In this document: piece by piece, positions 19,101 through 25,560 of the stretch
Position numbering within the stretch: position 1 is the first letter of the stretch
Layout: the number at the start of each line of letters is the position of its first letter
The notes under the pieces: model-generated
What the model was told of the DNA's origin: nothing
The model's database searches: none
The model's input: only the letters and a program-made list of their open reading frames with translations
Source of the DNA: Simmondsia chinensis
Lineage: Eukaryota > Streptophyta > Magnoliopsida > Caryophyllales > Simmondsiaceae
Direction of reading: 5' to 3'
Length of the DNA: 64,000 nt
Assembly: GCA_018398585.1 (NCBI GenBank)
Contig: JAGTTD010000011.1
Span: forward strand, 14,251,346-14,315,345
Program-made: the position numbers and the translations under genes

Positions 19101-21805
19101 ATGTGCTCTACCAAATATGCTCTCTTCATGGCTGTCTTAAATAAACTAAATTGTTCTCATGAAAAAATCATGAGCTTAAGTCACATATCAAGTTGCTTCA
19201 AGACGAATGCATGGGAGGAATATATACAGATATCAGAGTTGTGTGCTAGGTACTAATTTCTTTGATCCTTGTATGGGTGCTAGAGGAACAAAGAGAAATC
19301 ATTGGGCCGTCATCGAAAGTCCTATGGAAGCTTGGAATTGCAGCCTGATTTGGAAAAATTCATGCTACCAATAGGACAATTCGACAATAGATGGATTCGA
19401 GAGCCTTATGTCATAGGATGTCTTATCCTCAACACTATGCACATCTTTCTTTCTTAATAATATTCCTAGTTTCAATCAAAAATTAATAGGACATTTGGAT
19501 AAGCCTCCTAATTGTGTTCAAGTCCCAAAAGAGGGTGGATCTATTGCCAAATCTGCTAAACTATGTGAGATTGCTAATGTTTATATTAAAGGTCTCCCTA
19601 AGAACATTGATTTTATAGAGATGAAATGAAATGGAAATATGAGCTGTACAATCCAATGGTTAAAGACCTACATGTCGAATTAATGAAAATGACAATGAGA
19701 TGAACATTTTCAGGAAGTGCTTTTGGGATAGCTTGGAAGAAGCTAATGAGTTGATGTTAAAGTTTGCATATCCACATTATGAAAGTTCAGCAGTAAAGAA
19801 CATAATTGAGCAAATAAATTGCCAATTAGTCTAGTTCAACAAGAACAACAAACAACAACAACAGACCCAGTGTCTCAAGGACTCCCACCTAAGCAGGGTT
19901 TGGGGGGGGTGGGCATGGATGTACGTAGCCTTACCACTTCAGGGTGTAACCCTGCCGAGAGGCTATTTCCGAGGACCCCCAACCTTATAGGGTTAGCAAC
20001 ACGAGGACTTCCCAGAAGGTCACCCATCCTGGTACTACTCTCGCCAAGCACGCTTAACTTCGGAGTTCTAATGGGATCCGATGCATTAGTGCCTGGTAAA
20101 TGAACCCTTATAACATGTATATAATATATTATAAACATATACGTACATATATAATATAAACGATACACATATTAGTTGGTATTATAATATAAAGTATTTG
20201 ATATGTGCTTGAGTAGACCTGAAACCTCCACCAATCAAATCTTCTTTGAGCCCTTGAAATCTTAGGACCAGCCGTCCTTGATCAATAGAAAGGATACTAC
20301 TCACCAGAAATGAATCCGAAAAATAATGCCAAAAACAACTAAAATCACTCCTTTCAACAACAGAGATTCGTTGAAATATTTTCATTGTGCTAAATTAGAT
20401 TTGCTTCAAAGGTAGAAAGGAGATTATAAAAGCATATTACTTGTAGACAGACTTCTATTTGGATATGGCTCTTAAGTTTTATTGGGAAAATTATTCGCAC
20501 ATTTGATCATGGTGGGATTTTAGACTAGGTTTGAAGCTCACCCTTCACCCACATTTCTAGCATCCTTGGTCACAAGGATGTTCAGTTGGGAAGGGTATTG
20601 ATACAAGCAAATGTGAGTAATAGTTGTTTCACATTGAACTGGCACAAATGGGCACATACGTCATTCTATTAGAGTCAGTTAAGGCGGTTAGTTTATTAGT
20701 GGTACGCCATTAAGCAGTTAGTCAGCAGTACTAGGACTAGAAGGCAGGCATAGCCTCTAAATACTTGAGCTTAATACACATTTGACATTACATTGAAGAA
20801 AAAAAACACAACCAATTTCTCTTCTCTCTATAAGAGCTTTGGAGGCTACACTGACATAGCCTTGGTTGATCTAAAAAGGGACCAAAGGACTTTATGTTAT
20901 TAGTTTATGGTCCTTTTCTTTTTTCTTTTTTTCTTTTTTTTTTTTTTTGTAATTTTGAGAACATCTTGTCCTTAACTCTTTGTATATTCTCTTTCTTAAT
21001 ATTATTTCCTTTTGGATGAAAAAAAGTCTATCACTCTCCCTCCTAATTCTTCTCTCTCCACCTAATTTCCCCAATATAATCACAACCAATTTAAGTCTAT
21101 CACAAGCCAATCATCATATTCCAGACATCCTCAAGGACAATTTTTCAAACATATCTATTCAACTATTCACCACATTCAAATCCCTAGTAGCCAATAACAA
21201 AAGTTAGAGGGAAACCGAAAATGGGGAGTTATTTAAACCGTTGATCCCCCAATGTTTTTAAGCTTTCTCAAATTGGTCCCTCATCTTTTGCCGTATTCAA
21301 AATTGTCCCTAATATTTTATTTTATGACTGACTTAGTCCCTTGTCTATTTAATTTTTATCTAATTTTGGTCACTAAGATGAGGACTATTTGAAATAAAAG
21401 AAAAGTTGAGAGACTAATTTAAATAAGCTTAAAAACATGAGGGACATATAGTGTAAACAACTCAGAAAATTGAAAAACAAAACAAATTTATTAAGGAAAA
21501 AAAAAAAAAAAAAACCCTAAACTGAACCTGAAAGAGAGCTCTAGTCAAGAGAGGGTTCTGAACGAGAATTTGCCTCGCTTGCTGCTGGTTCTGCTCGATC
21601 AAAGTCTGTATTGGCAATAAACAGGCAAGACAAGAGTGTAAGGCAAGAATGCGAAGGAAATTGGGAGAAAAATAGGGACGAGTAAAGGGAAGAGAGAGAG
21701 AGAGAGAGATGCCTTCATCTGGTGCATGATGTCGTAGAGTTGGTTCTTCGACATCCCCGCGAGGTTAGAGGCCAGGCCGTCCCCGGATACTTGCTTTTCC
21801 GCCAT
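7278..21805 (-). CDS. ESP1: CstF64-like RNA 3'-end processing factor without RRM, ESP1-like (7 exons)
   Basis: Exons (minus strand): 21713-21805, 21528-21605, 14184-14222, 13479-14033, 13117-13209, 7867-8043, 7278-7409. All junctions are phase 0, giving 388 codons plus TAG. Residues 1-70 are the CstF64 hinge (LAGMSKNQLYDIMHQMK, QNQQQARQIL, AQIMLGMVQPPQA), which in the family binds CstF77 and symplekin. Residues 71-345 are low-complexity and rich in Pro, Gln and Ser. Residues 346-388 are the C-terminal helical domain (LTPEQINLLPPEQRHQVLQL), which in CstF64 contacts Pcf11. An N-terminal RRM is absent; the protein starts just before the hinge. In plants this matches ESP1, a nuclear CstF64-like factor known from Arabidopsis silencing screens, rather than CSTF64 itself. 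A 28-codon in-frame upstream extension from an ATG at 21889 exists; I prefer 21805 because the conserved part begins there. The assignment to ESP1 rests on architecture only. Confidence 0.85.
7867..8043 (-). CDS. ESP1: ESP1-like exon 6
   Basis: 59 codons, GGGSNMGNDFSIQGGSSMQM through VGNQPRPPP. Acceptor CATATTTAG, donor CCT/GTAAGT. The 'MDRGAPWPPPRENA' part resembles the linker preceding the CstF64 C-terminal domain. Confidence 0.8.
9346..9775 (+). repeat. CAC/CCA-rich low-complexity DNA
   Basis: Dense ACC/CAC/CCA triplets give Pro/Thr/His-rich open frames in two phases. Codon choice is uniform, there is no splice or start context, and the patch lies inside an intron on the opposite strand, so it is read as simple-sequence DNA. 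Confidence 0.6.
10215..10480 (+). repeat. Diverged tandem repeat
   Basis: The phrase 'TTGAATTATGTTACTAAA' followed by 'GCAATTCACTC' recurs near 10312 and 10427 and in a more diverged form near 10224. The period is about 100 bp. No coding content. Confidence 0.5.
11790..12709. mobile_element. hAT-like MITE
   Basis: Ends CATGGTTGTTGAAAT and (reverse complement) CAAGGTTGTCAAAAT. The subterminal DNA on both sides is full of 'AATCG/GATTC' words. Flanks CCTGTCAC (11782-11789) and CCTGTCAT (12710-12717) are an 8-bp duplication with one transition, as expected for hAT. The interior is non-coding. Confidence 0.6.
13117..13209 (-). CDS. ESP1: ESP1-like exon 5
   Basis: 31 codons, PSNRPPTGLGPSFPQGQPPH through PHPLYK. 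Acceptor CTTTCCAG, donor AAG/GTATGC. Continues the proline-rich region. Confidence 0.8.
13258..13312 (+). mobile_element. tRNA-like SINE fragment in intron 4
   Basis: 'AGATCCTAGGTTCAAGTCTCC' then 'AACCTGCTTATGTGATACC' matches the B-box region and following sequence of the copy at 1318-1440. The A-box half is absent. Confidence 0.4.
13479..14033 (-). CDS. ESP1: ESP1-like exon 4 (Pro/Gln-rich region)
   Basis: 185 codons from IPNIQPQASQQPQQPGHSVR to HSQPMFH. Acceptor TATCTGCAG, donor CAT/GTAAGT. Composition is dominated by P, Q, S and H with no folded domain expected. Reading through the donor gives SLSLSLSL from an intronic CT repeat, which is not coding. Confidence 0.85.
14184..14222 (-). CDS. 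ESP1: ESP1-like exon 3 (13-codon microexon-sized)
   Basis: Encodes AQIMLGMVQPPQA, the end of the hinge. Acceptor GATCAG, donor GCG/GTAAGA. At 39 nt it is very short and sits between a 7.3 kb and a 150 nt intron. It is fixed by perfect family sequence and phase. Confidence 0.85.
14334..14456 (-). mobile_element. Au-like SINE fragment
   Basis: Plus-strand reading: TCAACAATTACA tail, 'CCTAGTGCCTAAGAAGCTCCC', 'GGCAGGGTCCTG', 'CTTACCCCTACAGGGTACTA', 'GAAGGCTGTTTCCAAAGCCC'. It is the body of the same family as 19837-20099 but has no 5S-like head and keeps a normal, unexpanded G-rich stretch. Confidence 0.65.
14590..15060 (-). pseudogene. RTE-type LINE reverse transcriptase C-terminal fragment
   Basis: Minus-strand reading gives GVAPIEDKLRE, a stop, then WYGHVQRRSTNTPVKRCEN, then after frame breaks KGRPKKNWMVTI-like and LTKEMTLDRAQWQLRMHVVD-like text. 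This is the conserved C-terminal tail of plant RTE-clade LINE polymerases (RLRWFGHVQRRP...). Upstream of it, KMKVAEMRM and GILGRTRS-like residues fit the same protein. At least two frameshifts and a stop are present. It lies in intron 2 of the ESP1-like gene, in the same transcriptional direction. Confidence 0.7.
15061..16098. other. Intronic DNA, nothing recognised
   Basis: Part of intron 2 of the ESP1-like gene. No TIR, LTR or protein similarity seen. A minus-strand open frame at 15384-15662 has no recognisable content. Confidence 0.4.
16099..16151. repeat. C37 tract followed by an A tract
   Basis: A run of 37 C (16099-16135) continues directly into about 15 A. No SINE or PPT is recognisable around it, unlike most other G/C runs in the window. 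Confidence 0.9.
16588..17905 (-). mobile_element. 5'-truncated L1-type LINE, 3' end
   Basis: On the minus strand: HHLPFTYLGVPLGGNPRSSN (about 17870), RRLDRWKRTF, IKRDFLWLGVEEARRDHLVS, then GDYIRFWEDNWVGEIVF, and further on CVMCFQSGESHAHLFLHC, which is the CX2C-H-C C-terminal knuckle of plant L1 ORF2. About 40 residues around 17559-17590 are replaced by a C20/G20 tract. The 3' UTR ends at a T-run (A tail) near 16592-16599. Frameshifts make it non-functional. The same 3' UTR recurs at 20836-21026. Confidence 0.8.
17964..18634 (+). repeat. Left (5') LTR, interrupted by a MITE
   Basis: Aligns with 20599-21102 through 'TGGGCACATAMGTM', 'GTTAAGGYGGYTAGTTTRTTAG' (split by small indels), 'AAATACTTG', 'CATTGAAGAA', 'ACACAACCAA' and 'CACTCTCCCTCCTAAT'. 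Net length without the inserted MITE is about 350 bp. Confidence 0.6.
18182..18501. mobile_element. 320-bp MITE with GGCTATGTTTG termini
   Basis: Starts GGCTATGTTTGACTGTAGC and ends GCTACTTGCCAAACATAGCC, inverted repeats of each other. TTG flanks both sides. The sister LTR has an uninterrupted AAATACTTGAGC at the equivalent place, so the 3-bp duplication is real. A 3-bp duplication suggests PIF/Harbinger. Inner words 'AAAAGCT' and 'AACGCTA' repeat on both strands. Confidence 0.65.
19837..20099 (-). mobile_element. Chimeric SINE: 5S rRNA-like head plus Au-SINE-like body
   Basis: On the minus strand the element starts with about 100 nt of 5S rRNA-like sequence (ACTAATGCATCGGATCCCAT, AGAACTCCGAAGTTAAGCGT, GGATGGGTGACCTTCTGGGA). 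It continues through 'GGGGGTCCTCGGAAATAGCC', 'GGTTACACCCTGAAGTGGTA' and 'CTTAGGTGGGAGTCC', and ends in a GTTGTTGTT tail. The body and TTG tail are those of Au SINEs. The 5S head carries a full internal pol III promoter region (A box, IE, C box), so it probably supplies transcription. It lies in the internal region of the small LTR element. Confidence 0.8.
19996..20098 (-). ncRNA. 5S rRNA-like segment (SINE head, not an rRNA gene)
   Basis: Covers nearly the whole 5S sequence from about nt 12 to nt 113 with several substitutions, for example GAACTCCGAAG for GAACTCCGCAG. It is joined directly to SINE body sequence where a 5S gene would have a T-rich terminator, and it occurs as a single unit instead of in a tandem array. 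It is therefore classed as a 5S-derived part of a retroposon. Confidence 0.75.
20599..21102 (+). repeat. Right (3') LTR, interrupted by an L1 tail
   Basis: Begins TGATACAAGCAAATGTGAG after the PPT and ends AGTCTATCA. Contains about 190 bp of LINE 3' sequence that the left LTR lacks. Confidence 0.6.
20836..21026 (+). mobile_element. L1 3'-end insertion
   Basis: 'GACTTTATGTTATTAGTTTA', 'GTAATTTTGAGAACATCTTG' and 'TCTTAATATTATTTC', ending GGATGAAAAAAA, match the reverse complement of the L1 3' UTR at 16594-16730 at roughly 80% by eye. It ends in a short A tail and interrupts the right LTR. Confidence 0.6.
21225..21464. mobile_element. MULE-type MITE
   Basis: Left end GGAGTTATTTAAACC and right end (reverse complement) TGAGTTGTTTACAC. 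Inside both, 'CAATGTTTTTAAGC/CATGTTTTTAAGC' and 'TGGTCCCTCATC/AGTCTCTCAAC' face each other, giving TIRs of about 70 bp. A 9-bp flank of the form (C/A)GAAAAT(G/T)G is possible. Same GRGTTATTTA terminus as the element at 234-685. Confidence 0.55.
21528..21605 (-). CDS. ESP1: ESP1-like exon 2 (hinge helix)
   Basis: 26 codons: TLIEQNQQQARQILVQNPLL then TRALFQ, the conserved helix of the CstF64 hinge. Acceptor AATACAG, donor CAG/GTTCAG. The following intron is 7.3 kb. Confidence 0.85.
21713..21805 (-). CDS. ESP1: ESP1-like exon 1 (N-terminus of the hinge)
   Basis: 31 codons, MAEKQVSGDGL through YDIMHQMK. The exon ends AAG and the intron begins GCATCT, so the donor is GC rather than GT. The reading frame is preserved exactly when it is joined to the acceptor CAATACAG at 21606. 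Confidence 0.8.
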
Positions 21806-22339
21806 CCTTTCCGGTGAGATAGTAAAGGTACGCAGAGAGGGGACAATGGTGGGGTTTTTTTGCCCACTCGGGTCGATATTTGACCCCAAGGGTAGTCGGG
21901 GTAAAACGGAGTAAGGGTGACATCCTCATTTGTACAGTATCAAGGTAGTATTTGGTTTAATTTTTTAATAGTTTAAAATTATAAAAAAAAAAATTTAATT
22001 AATTGTAAGTTTGTATTTAGTTGATAGAATAGATTTTTTTATATTTTTTTATAGTTTAAATATAAAGATAAAAAATATGTTTTATTATTAAGTAGAAAAA
22101 AATGCAAAACTAAATTCTTTTCATAGCTTATTTCAAAATATTTTTAGAAAAACTATATTAACATTAAACATTAATAATTATTATCTACTTTTATTTATTA
22201 TCACCACTTCTATTCTTTTTACACCCATGGGTTGCTATACGGCCTATACTCACCAGTCACCAATACCATAATGAACTATTATCATATTCTCTCTTACCTA
22301 ATATTATTAATTGATTTATATTATTAAGCAACAATTAAT
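21806..22339 (-). promoter_or_regulatory. 5' UTR and promoter region of the ESP1-like gene
   Basis: Sequence upstream of the chosen start codon. It includes an upstream in-frame ATG (complement of 21887-21889) that would add 28 residues, and an AT-rich stretch from about 21960. No TATA box could be assigned with confidence. Confidence 0.4.
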
Positions 22340-22505
22340 CAAAAAATAGCCTAACTCTATTTTCTAACCAAAAAATAATCCAACTCTAACTTTTTTACCA
22401 AAAAATAACCCAATTCTAACTTTTTTACCAAAAAATAACTCAACTCTATTTTCTAACAAAAAAATAACTCAATTCTAATTTTTCTTCCAAAAAACAACGC
22501 AACTC
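22340..22505 (+). repeat. Tandem array of a ~32-bp unit
   Basis: About five imperfect copies of 'AAAAAATAACCCAACTCTAA' followed by 'CTTTTTTACC' or 'TTTTCTAACC'. Confidence 0.75.
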
Positions 22506-22506
22506 C

Positions 22507-22742
22507 AAGGTTTGGTGTATTAATTTTTAAGTCCATAAACTTTGTGAAATAATTTTTTAGTCCAAAAAGTAACACGAATTTAATAAAATAATCCAAATAA
22601 CGATGTGCAAGGGTGTAAAACAAGCCCTGCTTTTATTCTTTCATATCATTATTTGGATTATTTTATTAAATGTGCATAACTTTTTGGATTAAAAAATTAA
22701 TTCACAAAGTTTGTGAACTAAGATACTAATACACTAAACCTC
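22507..22742. repeat. Long inverted repeat (foldback), arms ~95 bp
   Basis: Left arm 22507-22604 (AAGGTTTGGTGTATTAAT ... TTTAATAAAATAATCCAAAT) pairs with right arm 22650-22742. Arms are near 85% complementary by eye with a spacer of about 45 bp. It resembles a foldback MITE; no convincing target duplication was seen. Confidence 0.7.
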
Positions 22743-23155
22743 AGGATATTAATATGGAATTTATCCTAAAATAAATTTGGACATTTGCTCTTATTTTAAC
22801 TATAACTCTCTTTACCCTTATCCCTTTACCCAAATGCAAAATAAGGATAACTCATTTACCCTTACCCCTCTTAATTTGATATATCCAAACAAGGCATAAC
22901 AGGGCTCCCTTGATTTTGTTTTCTCTTTTTTTTTCTTCAATCATCAAATGGATTCGGCCACAAGATTAACATTCCAAATTCTAAAGAATTACAACATATG
23001 GGTTTAGCCACCATCGATGGTTACAGACATTATCAAAATGGAGCTTAACTACAATATGAGTTGTTCTATTACAATTACGAGAAACCCAACAGAAATAAAT
23101 ACATACAAAAAAGCCCTAAAGCTAAGAATATCCCCAACTATCGCCTAGATATGCC

Positions 23156-23830
23156 TCACAAATGGCTCCAATGGCCTCCAAATAGTCCGACTTGAGGATA
23201 ACCTTCTTCCAATCCAAAGCAATGGCCAAAAAACATGTATGGCTTCATCACCAAAGGAGAGGATGCAACAAACATGGAATACCATCCATGGATCGAAGAA
23301 TCAGCAGAATTCAAGGGACCTATTATAAGGCGAGTTAGAAAGTGTACAGCCATCTGCTAAACATTGTTTTATAACATGAGACAATCTACCACACGCATAA
23401 CTGAAATTGGGAAGCGTTTCATACTTAGAACAACCCAAATGTCCTTCATCCGTACCCTCTTTAGCCAGAGTCCGTTCTTGAGAGGGGCATTGACATTAAC
23501 CATTGCCTTCAATCTAATATATTTACGCCACATTGACAACCTATCCAAATTCGAATCTATCCTTTCAACAACCGTAAATAAACTACCTATCATCCTAACA
23601 TTTATTACTATCATAAGGTTCAAGGGGAGCATGTGAGCTTGCACCCAAAATATAGAAATCAAGAAGTCCAATTCCCTAAAGGTAAAGTCACCTAGCTATT
23701 CATTAAGCACTAAATGAGCATCACTAAGAGACAAGGGGGTCCCTTCAAGAACTCTAACTTTATCTTCCTTACAAGCAAAGAGAAATAAGAAGATGTTACC
23801 TAAGAGCTCCTAAACTTCTAATTTCTCTTG
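23156..23830 (-). pseudogene. L1 ORF1-like (DUF4283/zinc-knuckle type) fragment
   Basis: Minus strand reads RVLEGTPLSLSDAHLVLNE, then FRELDFLISIFWVQAHMLPL, NLMIVINVRMIG, KYIRLKAMVNVNAPLKNGLW and DIWVVLSMKRFP. This is the pattern of plant DUF4283 proteins (GxxPWxF...HLVL...FWVQxHgLPl...IRLkVxvnvxaPL). They are L1 ORF1 products or derived gag-like genes. The zinc knuckle that should follow is largely lost. A T-rich tract near 22921-22935 could be the A tail. Probably from the same L1 group as 16588-17905, but this is inference. Confidence 0.6.
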
Positions 23831-23904
23831 CAGAGCCCAAGCTTTGCCTAGAGTAGTTCAAATTGAGAAGCTTCTCAAAAACCAACGAGCAGCAATTAGT
23901 TTAA

Positions 23905-24020
23905 GGCAGCACCGATTTCCTCGTTATCTTGAAACTCTAAGTAGTCTACCCTTAGGCCGAGGGTTTCTCCTGTCAAATGAGGCTGGTTGAAGGATTGAAC
24001 TGTCCTCTATTAGGGAGAAC
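23905..24020 (+). repeat. Direct repeat, copy 1
   Basis: 'CCTCGTTATCTTGAAACTCT', 'GGGTTTCTCCTGTCA' and 'CCTCTATTAGGGAGA' recur in the same order at 25063-25180, about 85-90% identical by eye. Confidence 0.8.
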
Positions 24021-24160
24021 CTACGAAAAATCACTAAACTTCCAAATGTTTATTTTCCTCAACCAGGAGATAAATTGATTTTAGAAACTGATGCCTCAAA
24101 AAACTACTGGAGATAAGTATTAAAAGCCATACCGGCCGAATTAATCACTGCTGGGTATCC
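24015..24160 (+). pseudogene. Pararetrovirus-like RNase H fragment
   Basis: A short frame beginning at the end of direct-repeat copy 1 contains LILETDASKNYW followed, after a stop, by VLKA. ETDAS with a nearby Trp and (G)xVLKA is the first RNase H motif as written in Caulimoviridae-type polymerases; gypsy elements normally have ETDASxxGxGAVL. The match covers only about 45 codons and is interrupted by stops, so an endogenous pararetrovirus relic is plausible but not proven. Downstream DNA to 25062 is AT-rich with short open frames that I cannot assign. Confidence 0.4.
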
Positions 24161-25062
24161 TAGAGTTTCTGTTGTAAGGTTTTCTCTTCCAAAAAATTTT
24201 GATAGTTTGCTAAGGCCATTTCATTCCATGGGCGTGGGAGTTTATGAAAGAATTGATCTAAATATTCTTCAATACTTGTAGCTTCAAGCATATAAAAGTA
24301 ATTTCTGAATGTTTCTACGTACTTTTTGTATTCACATGTTACAAAGTTCTAGTTTTGCTAGGATATACCTCGCATCTTCTTGTATAGGTTTTTTCCCAAC
24401 ATATCCACAGAATTGTTTCTTCATTATATTGGCAAATTCTCCTAATACTTGTTATGGAGAGTTAAAATTGTTAAGCAAACTAGTTTTTTCTATTTTTCTA
24501 TCCTCGGATTTTTCCCGTTGTTTTAACCATTGTAAGCAATCTTCTTACGGAGTGGCTGCTATGTAATATAACCATGCTTATCTATTACCTTCCCATTTGA
24601 GTTTGTTACTTATTAAGGCTAGGGCCATTGATTGAGCCCAAGCGTCTATTTTTTGAAGTTGATTGTAAAAGGAACTTTATCTAGACTTAGGTATATTTCT
24701 TGTAATGAGATTCTTTTGTTTTTTCAAATCATCTTTTATCCACCATGCTCCGATAGATGGATCTTCTTCAGAAATATAACTTTAGGAAAAATTCAAATAG
24801 AAGCAATATCTTTCTCAAAAGAACAAATAGAAAACTTTGAAAAACAACAAAAGGTAAAACTTGAAGAGATATATAAAAATAATTTTAAATTTCTGGATTG
24901 AAAAAATATTCGAACAATACTCTGGAAACACCCAAGCATGGCTTAATGGTGAAGGAATGACACAAATCTCCTTATTTAGCAAAGAAAAAAATAGAAAGTT
25001 GGAAGATTAAATACCCCAAGGTAAAATACATACATGTGTGGAACTAATGCAAATCAAAATTT

Positions 25063-25180
25063 GGAGCAGCACTGGTTTCCTCATTATCTTGGAACTCTAA
25101 GTAATCTACCTCTAAGCCAAGGGTTTCTCCTGTCAGATAAGGTTGGTCGAAGGATTGAACCATCCTCTATTAGGGAGACC
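25063..25180 (+). repeat. Direct repeat, copy 2
   Basis: Partner of 23905-24020; the two copies bracket about 1.04 kb that begins with the RNase H-like fragment. Confidence 0.8.
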
Positions 25181-25267
25181 CTAGGGTATAGAAGGAGGGA
25201 AAAATAGATGAATAAAAGGGAATGAGAAAGGTAAAAACCTCGAGAGACGAAGAAAGTTGGATGCCCT

Positions 25268-25560
25268 CTATAAGCTCACCTCACTACAACAAAAATGGCA
25301 AATACTGACACGTTTTGGGTAAAATTTTGACACTTATGATCATGGAGAAAAATAGTTTTGACACATGGCTCAAGCATCAACAATTTTGACCTTTAGAAAT
25401 ATTTGCTGGCGCTTGAAAGTGTCATGAAATTTCTTGCACTTTTAAACACCAACAAAGTCATGCGTCAATTAGGTGTCAACAATTTAGAAGTCAAATTCTT
25501 TAAAAAAATTTTTTTCGATGAATAGTGTCAAGAAATTAATTATACCTTTTTATAATTAGA
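25268..25560 (+). mobile_element. CACTA-type terminus and subterminal repeats
   Basis: CACTACAACAAAAATGGC is a typical CACTA (En/Spm) TIR. It is followed by repeated 'TTTGACAC'/'GTGTCAA' words on both strands, as in CACTA subterminal regions. I did not find the matching right terminus, so the extent is unknown. Confidence 0.45.

Larger units (their letters stand above)
17964..21102 (+). mobile_element. Small decayed LTR retrotransposon in intron 2
   Basis: Two related LTRs bound an internal region of about 2 kb (18635-20598). A PBS-like ATTGGTGTCAAGG follows the left LTR and a polypurine stretch GGGAAGGGTA precedes the right one. LTR ends are TGATAC...TATCA (left start mutated to TCATAG). 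Flanks TAAAC and CAAGC could be a diverged 5-bp duplication. Internal frames such as EMNIFRKCFWDSLEEANELM hint at gag but no polymerase domain is present, so it was probably mobilised in trans. It carries a MITE, a 5S/Au SINE and an L1 tail. Confidence 0.65.

Noticed and set aside
19996..20098. A functional 5S rRNA gene
   Set aside because: It is fused to SINE body sequence where the terminator should be, has several substitutions and is not in a tandem array.
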